Below, piece by piece: positions 9,281-17,870 of a stretch of 64,000 nt of DNA. Source of the DNA: Dictyobacter alpinus (GTDB lineage Bacteria; Chloroflexota; Ktedonobacteria; Ktedonobacterales; Ktedonobacteraceae); contig NZ_BIFT01000001.1 in assembly GCF_003967575.1 (NCBI RefSeq), positions 62,001 to 126,000 of the forward strand, written 5' to 3'. Below the pieces are notes generated by a model, which saw only the letters and a list, made by a program, of their open reading frames with translations, was not told the origin of the DNA and made no database searches. Every line of letters begins with the position of its first letter. Positions within the stretch are counted from its first letter, which is position 1. The position numbers and the translations under genes are program-made.

Positions 9281-11023
9281 ATGGATACCAGGCTCGATCT
9301 CACGACAGGAGATGATTCACCTCAAGCCACAGCGACACAGCCAGCATCAACTGCCCTGACCCCTGAACGCCCTACGTCTACGCTCGACCTTATTTTTTTC
9401 ATTGGATTAGCTGTGGCGACTTTTATACCACGCCTGATCCTTGGCAGGCAGTTAGATATTGTCACTGACGAGGTTGTTTATATTTTAGGTGGCAAAGTAT
9501 ATTTGCCGTTAATTACTCACGCCAACTTTGGCTCAGGTCAGTGGATTCAATTTAATTATGAACACCCACCACTGGCCAAAATATTCATGGGATTTTCACT
9601 GGCCTTTAACAATTTGCTGGGACATCCATTCAGCGAATTGCTGGCAGGCCGCATGCCAAGTATTATTCTAGGAACGGTTCTTGTCTTAGCCGTTTACTGG
9701 CTGGGACGTGCCCCCTTCGGCCGCACAGTCGCTCTCATTGCGGCTCTAAGCCTGGCGGTCAGTCCCTGGCTCGTCTATTTTAGTGCACTAGCATATCTTG
9801 ATATGACAATGACGACTTTTGTCACTATCGCCTTTCTCACCCTCTGGCATGCGCTCCGTCGGCCCTGGCTTTTCCCGATTCTAGCCATACTGGTCGGTAT
9901 GGGAGTAGCCAGCAAATATACTGCGGTGCTTGTTGTTCCTGGCATCATTTTATTTACAGCCTATTATTATTTTCTTTTACGTCCAGCATTACCAGTAGAA
10001 CAACGACCAGCACTGCCCTGGAAGTGGTGGATCTCCGCTATACTGGTGGCACCCATAGTTTTCTTTATAGCTGATCCCGCCATCTGGTTTAATCCTGTTG
10101 AACGTCTCATTCATAGCTTCGCGTTCGAGTGGAATCATTCTGCGAATGGACACCCAACCTTTGTGGCAGGACAATATTATACTCATGTCCCCCATTGGGC
10201 TATTATCTATATCGTCTTCACAAAAATGAGCGCATTTATAACAATACCCGCTGCGCTCTTTGTGATAGTGGCTCTAATTCAGCTTATTCGCTTCCATTTA
10301 CGGAAAAACGAATTGCCACCAGCACAGGCCACAAGTTATGCCTTCCTGGTTATCTGGCTGGTTAGCATACTCGGTATGTTCAGTGTCCTTAATATAGTCG
10401 TTGGCACCCATTACCATCTACCACTCGCGCCTTCCGTTGCCGTTGCAGGCGTCACTGGACTATCAATGATTATTCAGGCTATTACCAGACTCTTCAGCAA
10501 AAAACAGACCGCGACTGGCGAGGAAAATACGACCAGAGCTCAAACACCCTTTGCCAATCTACGTATATTGATTCCCGTTGTCATCCTGGCCCTATTAAGT
10601 ATAGCTCCACACCTGCTGGGACTAACAACCGTCTATGCAGCCGAAGGCTATACCAACGAATTCTTCCAGAATGATGAGAACGCAACCTTGCAAGTAGCAT
10701 ATCCTGGTTATAGAGAAGCATTACAGTGGTTAGAAGATAATCATCACGACCATACCAGCGTTGGACTGATCGCATTAAAGGGAACCCTTACCGGTTATAA
10801 TCCTGCCGCCAACTGGTTTCACTACAACACTGATATGGCTCAACGTTTTACACTTAAAGAAGCTCATCCCATTAACGACAACTACACTACTTATCAATAT
10901 TTGATCTGGCCAAAGCATCTGGTGCAACGTGGCTATCCATTGCCTGCACAGTCCCACATTGTACATACCATCACAGGTGGCAACACAATTTATTGCTATA
11001 TACTGGCAATGGACCATAAATAG
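9281..11023 (+). CDS. GT39/ArnT-like membrane glycosyltransferase (PMT family)
   Basis: This is a membrane protein of 580 residues. A short polar N-terminus is followed by an early acidic loop, DIVTDEVVYILGGKVY, then EHPPLAKIFMG and about ten further membrane segments. The Asp/Glu in the first periplasmic loop and the EHPP motif are typical of dolichyl-phosphate-mannose-protein mannosyltransferase-like (PMT_2) enzymes, which use polyprenyl-phosphate sugars to glycosylate proteins or lipids outside the membrane. The ATG at 9281 follows TGGGGG. The frame is open upstream to 9092, but that part lies within the structured leader and has no ribosome site. Its stop codon abuts the next ATG, so the two genes are translationally coupled. 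Confidence 0.75.
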   Translation: MDTRLDLTTGDDSPQATATQPASTALTPERPTSTLDLIFFIGLAVATFIPRLILGRQLDIVTDEVVYILGGKVYLPLITHANFGSGQWIQFNYEHPPLAKIFMGFSLAFNNLLGHPFSELLAGRMPSIILGTVLVLAVYWLGRAPFGRTVALIAALSLAVSPWLVYFSALAYLDMTMTTFVTIAFLTLWHALRRPWLFPILAILVGMGVASKYTAVLVVPGIILFTAYYYFLLRPALPVEQRPALPWKWWISAILVAPIVFFIADPAIWFNPVERLIHSFAFEWNHSANGHPTFVAGQYYTHVPHWAIIYIVFTKMSAFITIPAALFVIVALIQLIRFHLRKNELPPAQATSYAFLVIWLVSILGMFSVLNIVVGTHYHLPLAPSVAVAGVTGLSMIIQAITRLFSKKQTATGEENTTRAQTPFANLRILIPVVILALLSIAPHLLGLTTVYAAEGYTNEFFQNDENATLQVAYPGYREALQWLEDNHHDHTSVGLIALKGTLTGYNPAANWFHYNTDMAQRFTLKEAHPINDNYTTYQYLIWPKHLVQRGYPLPAQSHIVHTITGGNTIYCYILAMDHK

Positions 11024-12175
11024 ATGAAGCAGCGCCCAACGCGAGATATACTCTGGCTCTTTATCGGCACAAGATTACTTTTAATCGTTATAACCTATAT
11101 TGCTTATATATTACTGACTGCTGAAAAATACTCAGACACGCCAGTGAATATAGCTGCCTTATTCAGTACATGGAATCATTGGGATGCGGCCAACTACACG
11201 CGTATTGCTCAATTTGGTTATCAAACAATTGATGATCTGGCCTTCTTTCCTTTTTTACCATTACTCATTGCTGGTGGTGCTCGGCTACTAGGCGGTAGTG
11301 ACTGGAGCTATATCTTCGTGGGCATGCTGCTAAGCAATCTTGCCCTGCTTGGAACGCTATTTATAATTTATTATATTGCAGTTGATCTGGTAGGCGATGA
11401 GCTCTCAAAACGTACGCTCCTGTATCTTTGTCTCTTCCCCACCGCTTTTTTCTTCTTTGCAGCCTATAATGAATCACTCTACTTGCTCTTTGCCTCAGGT
11501 ACATTTCTGGCCTTGCGACGACAGAAATGGTGGCTAGCAGGGCTCCTAGGTATGTTGGCAGCATTGACACGTTCAATTGGCATTTTATTAATCATACCCT
11601 ATCTTTATGAGCTCTGGACACAAAGGGTTGCGGTTCTTTCACGCCGCACAACATTACTCCTAAATCTGGGGGCCATTTGCTTGATTCCATTAGGGACCCT
11701 GCTTTATGCCTTGTACTGCTGGCATACCTTTGGTAATCCCCTGGCTTTTGTCAGTGTCCAGGCGAAATGGTCTCGTCACACGACCTGGCCCTGGATGGGT
11801 ATCTTCCAGGCTTTTTGGGCCCTCTTCTTTTATCATCAACAAGCCTTCGGCTCATCCAATCAGGCCCACTTGCTACTCGATCTAAGCGCGACACTGGGTT
11901 TTATTGCTTTGATAATTAAAGGCTGGCGCACCTTACCGAAAAACTTTAGTCTCTGGATGATTGCCTTCTTACTATATATACTGGTCAATCCAGCACAAAA
12001 ACCAGACATACTTCTTTCCAATCAGCGTTTTGTATTGGAACTTTTTCCAGCCTTTATCACATTGGCACTCTTAAGCAAAAAATCCTTACGCTTTCATTAT
12101 GCCCTTATACTATTTTTTCCAACCTTGCAGGCAGTTCTCAGCATCGCCTTCTTGATGAATCGCTGGGTCGTCTAA
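11024..12175 (+). CDS. GT76/PIG-V-like mannosyltransferase, first paralogue
   Basis: The 383-residue protein has about ten membrane segments. The motifs STWNHWDAANYTRIAQFGY (an acidic WDAxxY loop), AFFPFLPLLI and FPTAFFFFAAYNESLYLLF match the PIG-V/Mannosyl_trans2 family, which transfers mannose from a polyprenyl donor to lipid or glycan acceptors. Its ATG immediately follows the stop of the GT39-like gene (TAGATG). It is closely similar over its whole length to the next gene. The exact sugar and acceptor cannot be read from sequence. Confidence 0.75.
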   Translation: MKQRPTRDILWLFIGTRLLLIVITYIAYILLTAEKYSDTPVNIAALFSTWNHWDAANYTRIAQFGYQTIDDLAFFPFLPLLIAGGARLLGGSDWSYIFVGMLLSNLALLGTLFIIYYIAVDLVGDELSKRTLLYLCLFPTAFFFFAAYNESLYLLFASGTFLALRRQKWWLAGLLGMLAALTRSIGILLIIPYLYELWTQRVAVLSRRTTLLLNLGAICLIPLGTLLYALYCWHTFGNPLAFVSVQAKWSRHTTWPWMGIFQAFWALFFYHQQAFGSSNQAHLLLDLSATLGFIALIIKGWRTLPKNFSLWMIAFLLYILVNPAQKPDILLSNQRFVLELFPAFITLALLSKKSLRFHYALILFFPTLQAVLSIAFLMNRWVV

Positions 12176-12185
12176 CCTGAAATCC

Positions 12186-12214
12186 TTGACTTTGGCTGGA
12201 TAGCTCTTTAGAAT
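12186..12214 (+). promoter_or_regulatory. Promoter of the second GT76-like paralogue
   Basis: TTGACT (12186-12191), exact 17-bp spacer, TAGAAT (12209-12214). It lies 45 nt upstream of the second paralogue, so this copy can be expressed separately from the first. Confidence 0.6.
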
Positions 12215-12258
12215 ATCGACAATATGTTAGGACAACTCATGTGGGATAAGGCTACTTT

Positions 12259-13401
12259 ATGAAACGTGCTCCAACGCGTGATATACTCTGGCTCTTTCTG
12301 GCTACACGCCTTTTATTGATAATCATCACTTACTTCAGCTATATATTGCTTACGCAGGAAAGATACTCAGGAGACCCTGTAGCTTTTAATGCGTTCCTGA
12401 ATAGTTGGAGCCAATGGGATGCTAAAATCTATGTTCGCATTGCACAATTTGGTTATCAATCTCCCTATGACCTGGCTTTCTTCCCCCTATTCTCGCTGCT
12501 TATCGCCATCCCAGGACATATTTTAGGTCCCTGGAGTTACCTTCCACTTGGGATGCTTATCAGCAATGCCGCCTTACTGGGTTCCCTCTTTATTCTCTAT
12601 TATCTGGCTGCCGATGTAGGCGGCGATCAGGTTGCTCACCGCACTATACTTTATCTCTGTATTTTTCCTACGGCTCTTTTCTTTTTTACCGCATACAATG
12701 AATCACTTTTTCTGCTCCTGAGTAGTGGTACTTTGTTAGCACTCAGGCGACAAAGATGGTGGCTGGCTGGCGTTCTGGGCCTGCTGGCGGCCCTGACACG
12801 TAGTGCTGGGATCATGTTAGCAGCCCCCTATCTCTATGAACTGTGGTTGGCCCGAGAACGTATTATGGTCACTAAGCGCTTTTTTTTGTTTAGTGCTCTG
12901 CCTATACTTTTAATTCCAACAGGCATGCTCCTCTATAGCATTTATTGCTGGAGCCGAACAGGAAATTTCCTGGCATTTGTGAGTGTGCAAGCTCATTGGG
13001 CACGTCAAACAAGCTGGCCGTGGCAGGGCTTTGTACAAACAATTTTTGAGCTTTTCTGGCATCAACCATTTGGCTCATTCAATCAAGTGCACATTCTCAT
13101 TGATACAACCGCCACTGTGACGTTTATCATTCTGGCCATTGTTGGGCGCAAAAAAATTCGTCCAACCTATACCCTTTGGATCTCTTTATTGCTAACCAGT
13201 ATCTTGATTTCATCGAGTATCGGGCAAAGAGATCCATTCATCTCTAATCGCCGCTTTGTATTAGAAATGTTTCCAGCTTTTATTACCCTGGCCATGCTTA
13301 CAGTTTCACGGCCACGTCTCCATCAAGCACTTCTCTGGATTTTTCCCGCGCTGCTTGCCACCTTAAGTCTGCTCTTTGTGATGGGGAAATGGATGGTTTA
13401 A
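12259..13401 (+). CDS. GT76/PIG-V-like mannosyltransferase, second paralogue
   Basis: The 380-residue protein is co-linear with the preceding gene. It keeps the start PTRDILWLF, the loop NSWSQWDAKIYVRIAQFGYQ, LAFFPLFSLLIA, FPTALFFFTAYNESLFLLLS and LTRSAGIMLAAPYLYELW. It is a tandem duplicate of the same membrane mannosyltransferase type. The 83-bp gap between the two holds a good promoter, so regulation may differ. Clear divergence in loop residues suggests an old duplication and possibly a different acceptor, which is an inference. Confidence 0.75.
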   Translation: MKRAPTRDILWLFLATRLLLIIITYFSYILLTQERYSGDPVAFNAFLNSWSQWDAKIYVRIAQFGYQSPYDLAFFPLFSLLIAIPGHILGPWSYLPLGMLISNAALLGSLFILYYLAADVGGDQVAHRTILYLCIFPTALFFFTAYNESLFLLLSSGTLLALRRQRWWLAGVLGLLAALTRSAGIMLAAPYLYELWLARERIMVTKRFFLFSALPILLIPTGMLLYSIYCWSRTGNFLAFVSVQAHWARQTSWPWQGFVQTIFELFWHQPFGSFNQVHILIDTTATVTFIILAIVGRKKIRPTYTLWISLLLTSILISSSIGQRDPFISNRRFVLEMFPAFITLAMLTVSRPRLHQALLWIFPALLATLSLLFVMGKWMV

Positions 13402-13410
13402 GCATAAAAA

Positions 13411-13449
13411 AGGAGGGGAGACGGCCTGCAAAAACCGTCACCGCCTCCT
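13411..13449. terminator. Hairpin between convergent glycosyltransferase genes
   Basis: AGGAGG pairs with CCTCCT, with inner GACGG/CCGTC around an A-rich loop, preceded by AAAAAA. It lies between the plus gene ending at 13401 and the minus gene ending at 13471 and could serve both. Confidence 0.6.
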
Positions 13450-13470
13450 GACTTTCATTATAGCGAATCT

Positions 13471-14892
13471 TTATCCTTTGGTAGCCGCCACTTGAGAAAC
13501 ATCATCCACTACAGGCTCCTGCTCACTAATAAACACAGGCTGCTGTGAACGATTATAGGTAGCCACATGCAACACACCCAGGACAAATGCTGCTAGCAAG
13601 AAATTTCTAATGGTTGTAGCCGGGAAGAAAGGAGCCAGGTACGGCACCTTCTCAATATTGTGGGTCATAATATAGATATATGGATAAATCCACGTCGTTA
13701 GTAATCCAATTAAAACCCAGCAGATCACCCACCAGCGTCGAGCTTCGCCCACATATGCAACCAGAGGAATAACCCAGATTAAATATTGTGGACTGAAAAC
13801 TTTTCCTGTTACCATAACGACCAGTAAGGTTAAGAGGCAACTGGTTGCCATATCAATCTTACCGCGCCATTGGAGCCAGAAAACATAAACGACACCTACC
13901 AGTTCCGCTATGCTAAATAATATAGATAGAACGGAAGCTCCTGAAGCCAGGATATTTAGCGAGCCAAAAGTAAAAGCATAATGCGCTGGTCTGGAGAGTA
14001 CAATACTCATGATCCAAAGCAAAGATGCCGGCAATGACTCGGCTTGAATCGGTCGTGTCGTAAAATAGCTGAAAGGAGAAAGGGTTCCCTCAACACTTAG
14101 CAGTAACGAGATACCCATTACCAACGCACATACCAGGACAAATATCCCGAAAGGTATGAGCCGTCGCCAGGATTTCCAGGATAGGGCGGAATCCTTTTGC
14201 TGCGCAATTAAGAAAGGTATCAACAGGACTACGGGATAGAATTTGTACAATACCGCCAACGCGAGAAGGGCAAAAGCCCAGTTCCAGCGTTTCTTCATCG
14301 CACAAATAACCCCAAACAGTGTCAGGGCCGAAGGTATCATATCAAAACGACCTGCGACCGTTCCCCAACCGCCGATAACCAACAGGACGGCGTAAACAAT
14401 TGCCGCACGTCGTGAACGCCAGCGTAGTAGTACCAGATACACCAGGGCAGCCACTACTAGCATCCAGAAAGCAAAAGCGATCTGGAAGAGATTCATCGGC
14501 ACGAGCAAAGAAAGCGTAAATGGCACCAATGTCAACATTGGATACTCATAAGGTAACGCGTGAAATGGCTGACTCGGGGCCTGAGCATCTACAAATTGAA
14601 CCAGTCCAGAGGGCAATCCTAAATCTGCCATCTTTTTTACCAGTTCATTATGAGGAATAGGAATCAATTGCTTACTTGGATGCGTCAGAAAATGACATTG
14701 CCCAGGCGGAAAAACATTTAAGGCCGAGGTACCATGCCAGAAAGCACGGGTATAGCATTGGTATTTTGCTGCATCTGTATTGGTCGCAAAAATTTGCCAG
14801 GAAGCACCATAATACAGCAATCCCGCCATAATGAAAATCACAACAATATCTAAGGTAGAAATACGTTTTGCGCTTGTGCTAGATGCGATCAT
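13471..14892 (-). CDS. GT87-like membrane glycosyltransferase (DUF2029)
   Basis: The 473-residue protein has about ten membrane segments. Its features are an early loop TDAAKYQCYTRAFWHG, EYPMLTLVPF, AGRFDMIPSALTLFG and LYKFYPVVLLIPFL, matching the GT87/DUF2029 polyprenyl-phosphate-mannose-dependent alpha-mannosyltransferases of actinobacterial lipoglycan synthesis and their relatives. It is convergent with the tandem GT76-like pair, so the locus groups four polyprenyl-dependent glycosyltransferases. The start is an ATG at 14892. Substrate is unknown. Confidence 0.7.
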   Translation of the reverse strand: MIASSTSAKRISTLDIVVIFIMAGLLYYGASWQIFATNTDAAKYQCYTRAFWHGTSALNVFPPGQCHFLTHPSKQLIPIPHNELVKKMADLGLPSGLVQFVDAQAPSQPFHALPYEYPMLTLVPFTLSLLVPMNLFQIAFAFWMLVVAALVYLVLLRWRSRRAAIVYAVLLVIGGWGTVAGRFDMIPSALTLFGVICAMKKRWNWAFALLALAVLYKFYPVVLLIPFLIAQQKDSALSWKSWRRLIPFGIFVLVCALVMGISLLLSVEGTLSPFSYFTTRPIQAESLPASLLWIMSIVLSRPAHYAFTFGSLNILASGASVLSILFSIAELVGVVYVFWLQWRGKIDMATSCLLTLLVVMVTGKVFSPQYLIWVIPLVAYVGEARRWWVICWVLIGLLTTWIYPYIYIMTHNIEKVPYLAPFFPATTIRNFLLAAFVLGVLHVATYNRSQQPVFISEQEPVVDDVSQVAATKG

Positions 14893-15159
14893 CTTTAGAC
14901 CTACTCTATAATTTTAGGCTCGTGTCTGTAAGAAATTTTATCGTGTATATTCAATAAATTGGGACGTTTGGTAAGGAGAAATGTCACAAGCCTACCAAAA
15001 TATCCTCTTTCCTTCAGTTGTGAGCATGCCAACAGTATAGAGAGCAATGCAACACTCTGTCAATCAAACCTGACTGTGGTCATATTCATAACTCATTCAA
15101 GCTCTAAAAAGTATCTATCTTGATCATTGTCACAGTACTAAGAGAAGGAGGAAATTGCT

Positions 15160-15855
15160 ATGGAAAATTTGTCGGCGCTTTTTATCAACTATCACCCTAT
15201 ACAGGCCACAATAGCTCTAGCCAGTTTTAATGTTTTACAGCTATTACAAAATCTTTTACATAATTATGGCTATGCGGCAATTATATTGCTTATTATGATA
15301 GAAAGTGCAGGTATTCCTTTACCAGGTGAGACAATGCTTCTTCTGGCCTCTTTTTATGTGGCAGCTTATCATGACCTTTCATTGCCACTTGTAATTGCCT
15401 GCGCAATCATTGGAGCTATCATTGGAGATAATATTGGGTATCTTATTGGTCGTACTGGTGGCAAAGCCTTCGTAGATCGTTACGGCCATTATATCTTCCT
15501 CAAACCAGAACGCGTCAAAAAAGCAGAAGACTTTTTCGCCAAACATGGCAATAAAACGGTTTTCCTGGGTCGCTTTGTTGCTGTTTTACGCGCCTGGGCA
15601 GCTTTCTTAGCTGGCGTGAATAAAATGCATTGGCCTACCTTTCTCCTATATAATGCTGCAGGTGGAATACTCTGGTCCGCAACGTTCGGCTTGTTAGGCT
15701 ATTTCGCTGGTAAAATTTTTCATGATAATTTCTCTCAGGTGGAAAGGCTGGCGGGTAATCTTAGTTGGGTACTCGCAATAGTTATTATCCTGGGTGCAAT
15801 AGTTGCTTTTCTCATACATAAGAAAAGAAAAAATGCACCACAGCAACATGGCTAG
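15160..15855 (+). CDS. DedA family membrane protein
   Basis: The 231-residue protein shows the DedA (VTT/SNARE-associated) signatures MIESAGIPLPGETMLLLASF, IGAIIGDNIGYLIGRTGGK, and GRFVAVLRAWAAFLAGVNKM with AAGGILW. Such proteins are lipid flippases or scramblases of the cytoplasmic membrane; some recycle undecaprenyl phosphate and others phosphatidylethanolamine. Either role would fit a neighbourhood rich in polyprenyl-linked sugar transfer. The ATG has a strong ribosome site (AAGGAGG, 9 bases upstream). It is divergent from the GT87-like gene and is followed by a strong hairpin. Confidence 0.88.
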   Translation: MENLSALFINYHPIQATIALASFNVLQLLQNLLHNYGYAAIILLIMIESAGIPLPGETMLLLASFYVAAYHDLSLPLVIACAIIGAIIGDNIGYLIGRTGGKAFVDRYGHYIFLKPERVKKAEDFFAKHGNKTVFLGRFVAVLRAWAAFLAGVNKMHWPTFLLYNAAGGILWSATFGLLGYFAGKIFHDNFSQVERLAGNLSWVLAIVIILGAIVAFLIHKKRKNAPQQHG

Positions 15856-15895
15856 TTAATGCCATGCGCAAGTTTCTTCAACGTACTACCTTTTA

Positions 15896-15945
15896 GAGAA
15901 GGGAACCGAAGAAGGTGGTAGCGGCCGCTCTTCAGTTCCCTTCTC
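15896..15945 (+). terminator. Strong hairpin downstream of dedA
   Basis: A 17-bp stem with one mismatch starts GAGAAGGGAAC and ends GTTCCCTTCTC, with a 16-nt GC-rich loop. There is no T-run, only CCAAAAC after it, so it may stabilise RNA rather than terminate. Confidence 0.55.
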
Positions 15946-16125
15946 CAAAACAAGCGCGCCACAGGCACGAGGTGTCAGCACTAAACCTTGCACATAGTGT
16001 TAATTAATCACAAGAGTGTGTCATATAAAGCAGGATAAGCCTCTTTATGGCTACAATGAAATGTGCCGATATGATACAATAGCACGCAAATGTAACACGT
16101 TTTTAAGTTAAAATGAGGTTATAGC

Positions 16126-17691
16126 ATGCAAGCACTGGAAGAAGGCCAAAATTTTGAACGCTATCGTATCTTGCAACCTTCGGGTCGCGGTATAGCCGGC
16201 ATCAATTATATTGCAGAAGATACTCGACAAAAACGCAAAGTGCTGCTCAAGCTAATTCATCCCTGGGCCCAGCTTTCAGATGCAGCACGACGCCAGTTCT
16301 ACCGTGAAATTAATGCCATTAGCCATCTCAGTCATCCCCAAATAGCCCCTATATTCAATTATGGCGAATGGCACGGACAGCCTTTTGTAACGCGTATCTA
16401 TGCGGAGTATGGTTCACTACTGAACGAGCAGGGACGCGTCTGGTTTCGTCCCCCATTTGATGCTTCAATCGCAATAGGTTATGCCATACAAATTGGCGCT
16501 GCACTTACACAGATTCATAATATTGGATACGCCCATGGAGCGTTATCATTCTCCAATTTGCTCATCACACAACAACCTCAAAACGACCCAAAGGCTGCTC
16601 CTTTCCTGCTCTCCGATTGCTCACTGGCCACGTTTGTACGCAGCATGGGACAACCACAAACAACTTTCTTTTCCAGTACCACCGCACCTGAGCAATTTGA
16701 AGGGCAGACAATACCAGCCAGCGATCAATATGCCTTAGCAATTCTTCTCTACTTCTGGCTAACGGGCCGTCCTCCCTTTCTTGGACTACCTGAAGAAATT
16801 AAAAATCACAAAAATCAAGGGACAATTCCTTCGTTATTGCCTTTCAATGATACTGTGAGTTATGAGTTAGAACATGTTATTAGACGCGCCCTCAGCCCCA
16901 ATACCAGACATCGTTTTATCGATGTTCAGGCGTTTGCTCAGGCGTTGACAAATGCGCTGAATACAACAGTACCCGCATCAGTCAAACTCAAAAGCTTCAC
17001 CACTGAGCATAAATCCGAGCAACAACCGACGCCTACAACTGAGCCAATGCGTCGCATCGAACCTGACGCCCCCCAGCCTCATCCCAATCCTACGCCAATT
17101 CCACTACCACTGCCAGAACCTGAACCTGATATCCAACCAGCCCCACAGCAACCTGATCCACTACCAAAAGGACCGCGACCAATGGAGCCAGACATTGCAC
17201 AGCCAATCCCAGATGCAACACCAATTACTCCACCCGAAATCGAGCCAGCTAAACCAGTACAACCAGAAAAAAAGCCTGAGGGAGAAACTCTACCTGATAC
17301 AGAACCACGCGCAACTATGCACGATAGACAACCATCACTGGATGCCTACCTCATCATTACTCCTCCAGTGACGTTGGAACCTTTTACTTATCCTATTACC
17401 CAATCCAAATTAGATCTGGGGCGAGCTGGATCAAGTGATGTAGTCCTCGATCAGGATGAAACTATATCCAGGCATCATGCCTCAATTTGCAAGGAGGAGG
17501 ATAACTACGTACTCTATGATTGCCGTAGCACGTATGGGGTAAGCGTCAATGGTCATAAACTCGTTCCAGAACAAGGCCGACACATAAAAACAGGAGATCA
17601 ATTTTGCATCGGTGAATACAAACTGGTCTTTTATTACGGTAATCAACCAGCTGCTCATTATAATACACAAAAAGAGCATGCACTTTCTTGA
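16126..17691 (+). CDS. Pseudokinase-FHA domain protein
   Basis: The 521-residue protein has an N-terminal Hanks-type kinase fold (about 10-275), a Pro/Glu/Gln-rich linker (about 285-400) and a C-terminal FHA domain (about 415-505) with LGRAGSSDVVL, TISRHHAS and SVNGHKL. K42, E61 and the metal-binding Asp (D164, in SDCS where DFG is usual) remain, and the APE motif is TAPEQ. The catalytic HRDxKxxN is replaced by HGALSFSN (137-144), so the catalytic Asp is Ala and the following Lys is Ser. It probably binds nucleotide or partners but does not phosphorylate, and the FHA domain would recognise phosphothreonine made by the other kinases. It is transcribed alone and ends in a terminator. Confidence 0.82.
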   Translation: MQALEEGQNFERYRILQPSGRGIAGINYIAEDTRQKRKVLLKLIHPWAQLSDAARRQFYREINAISHLSHPQIAPIFNYGEWHGQPFVTRIYAEYGSLLNEQGRVWFRPPFDASIAIGYAIQIGAALTQIHNIGYAHGALSFSNLLITQQPQNDPKAAPFLLSDCSLATFVRSMGQPQTTFFSSTTAPEQFEGQTIPASDQYALAILLYFWLTGRPPFLGLPEEIKNHKNQGTIPSLLPFNDTVSYELEHVIRRALSPNTRHRFIDVQAFAQALTNALNTTVPASVKLKSFTTEHKSEQQPTPTTEPMRRIEPDAPQPHPNPTPIPLPLPEPEPDIQPAPQQPDPLPKGPRPMEPDIAQPIPDATPITPPEIEPAKPVQPEKKPEGETLPDTEPRATMHDRQPSLDAYLIITPPVTLEPFTYPITQSKLDLGRAGSSDVVLDQDETISRHHASICKEEDNYVLYDCRSTYGVSVNGHKLVPEQGRHIKTGDQFCIGEYKLVFYYGNQPAAHYNTQKEHALS

Positions 17692-17703
17692 CATGCTCTT
17701 TTT
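17669..17703. terminator. Bidirectional terminator overlapping the pseudokinase 3' end
   Basis: AAAAAGAGCATG, an 11-nt loop containing the stop codon, then CATGCTCTTTTT: a perfect 12-bp stem. The last codons of the gene form its left arm. Confidence 0.9.
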
Positions 17704-17811
17704 GCTATAAGAAATAAACTAGTAAATTAATGGGCCATTCGGGCCAGCGCAAAACTATCTACTACCAAACTACCCAATTTGATGTGCAGCTTGCTACTAT
17801 GACCAGATTGT

Positions 17812-17867
17812 TTGAGTGGTGAGATAAAGGAAAAATTACCAGAAAATTCCTTCACCTTACCACTCAA
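17812..17867 (-). repeat. Inverted repeat after galK
   Basis: TTGAGTGGT (17812-17820) pairs with ACCACTCAA (17859-17867), with an inner AAGGAA/TTCCTT. It ends 4 nt before the galK stop and probably forms a 3' hairpin of the galactose transcript. Confidence 0.55.
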
Positions 17868-17870
17868 ATT

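Noticed and set aside
15910..15930. T-box-like GGTGGTAGCGGCCGC near the dedA hairpin
   Set aside because: It lies in the hairpin loop, no stem I or specifier region is visible, and the downstream gene is a pseudokinase, not an amino-acid gene.
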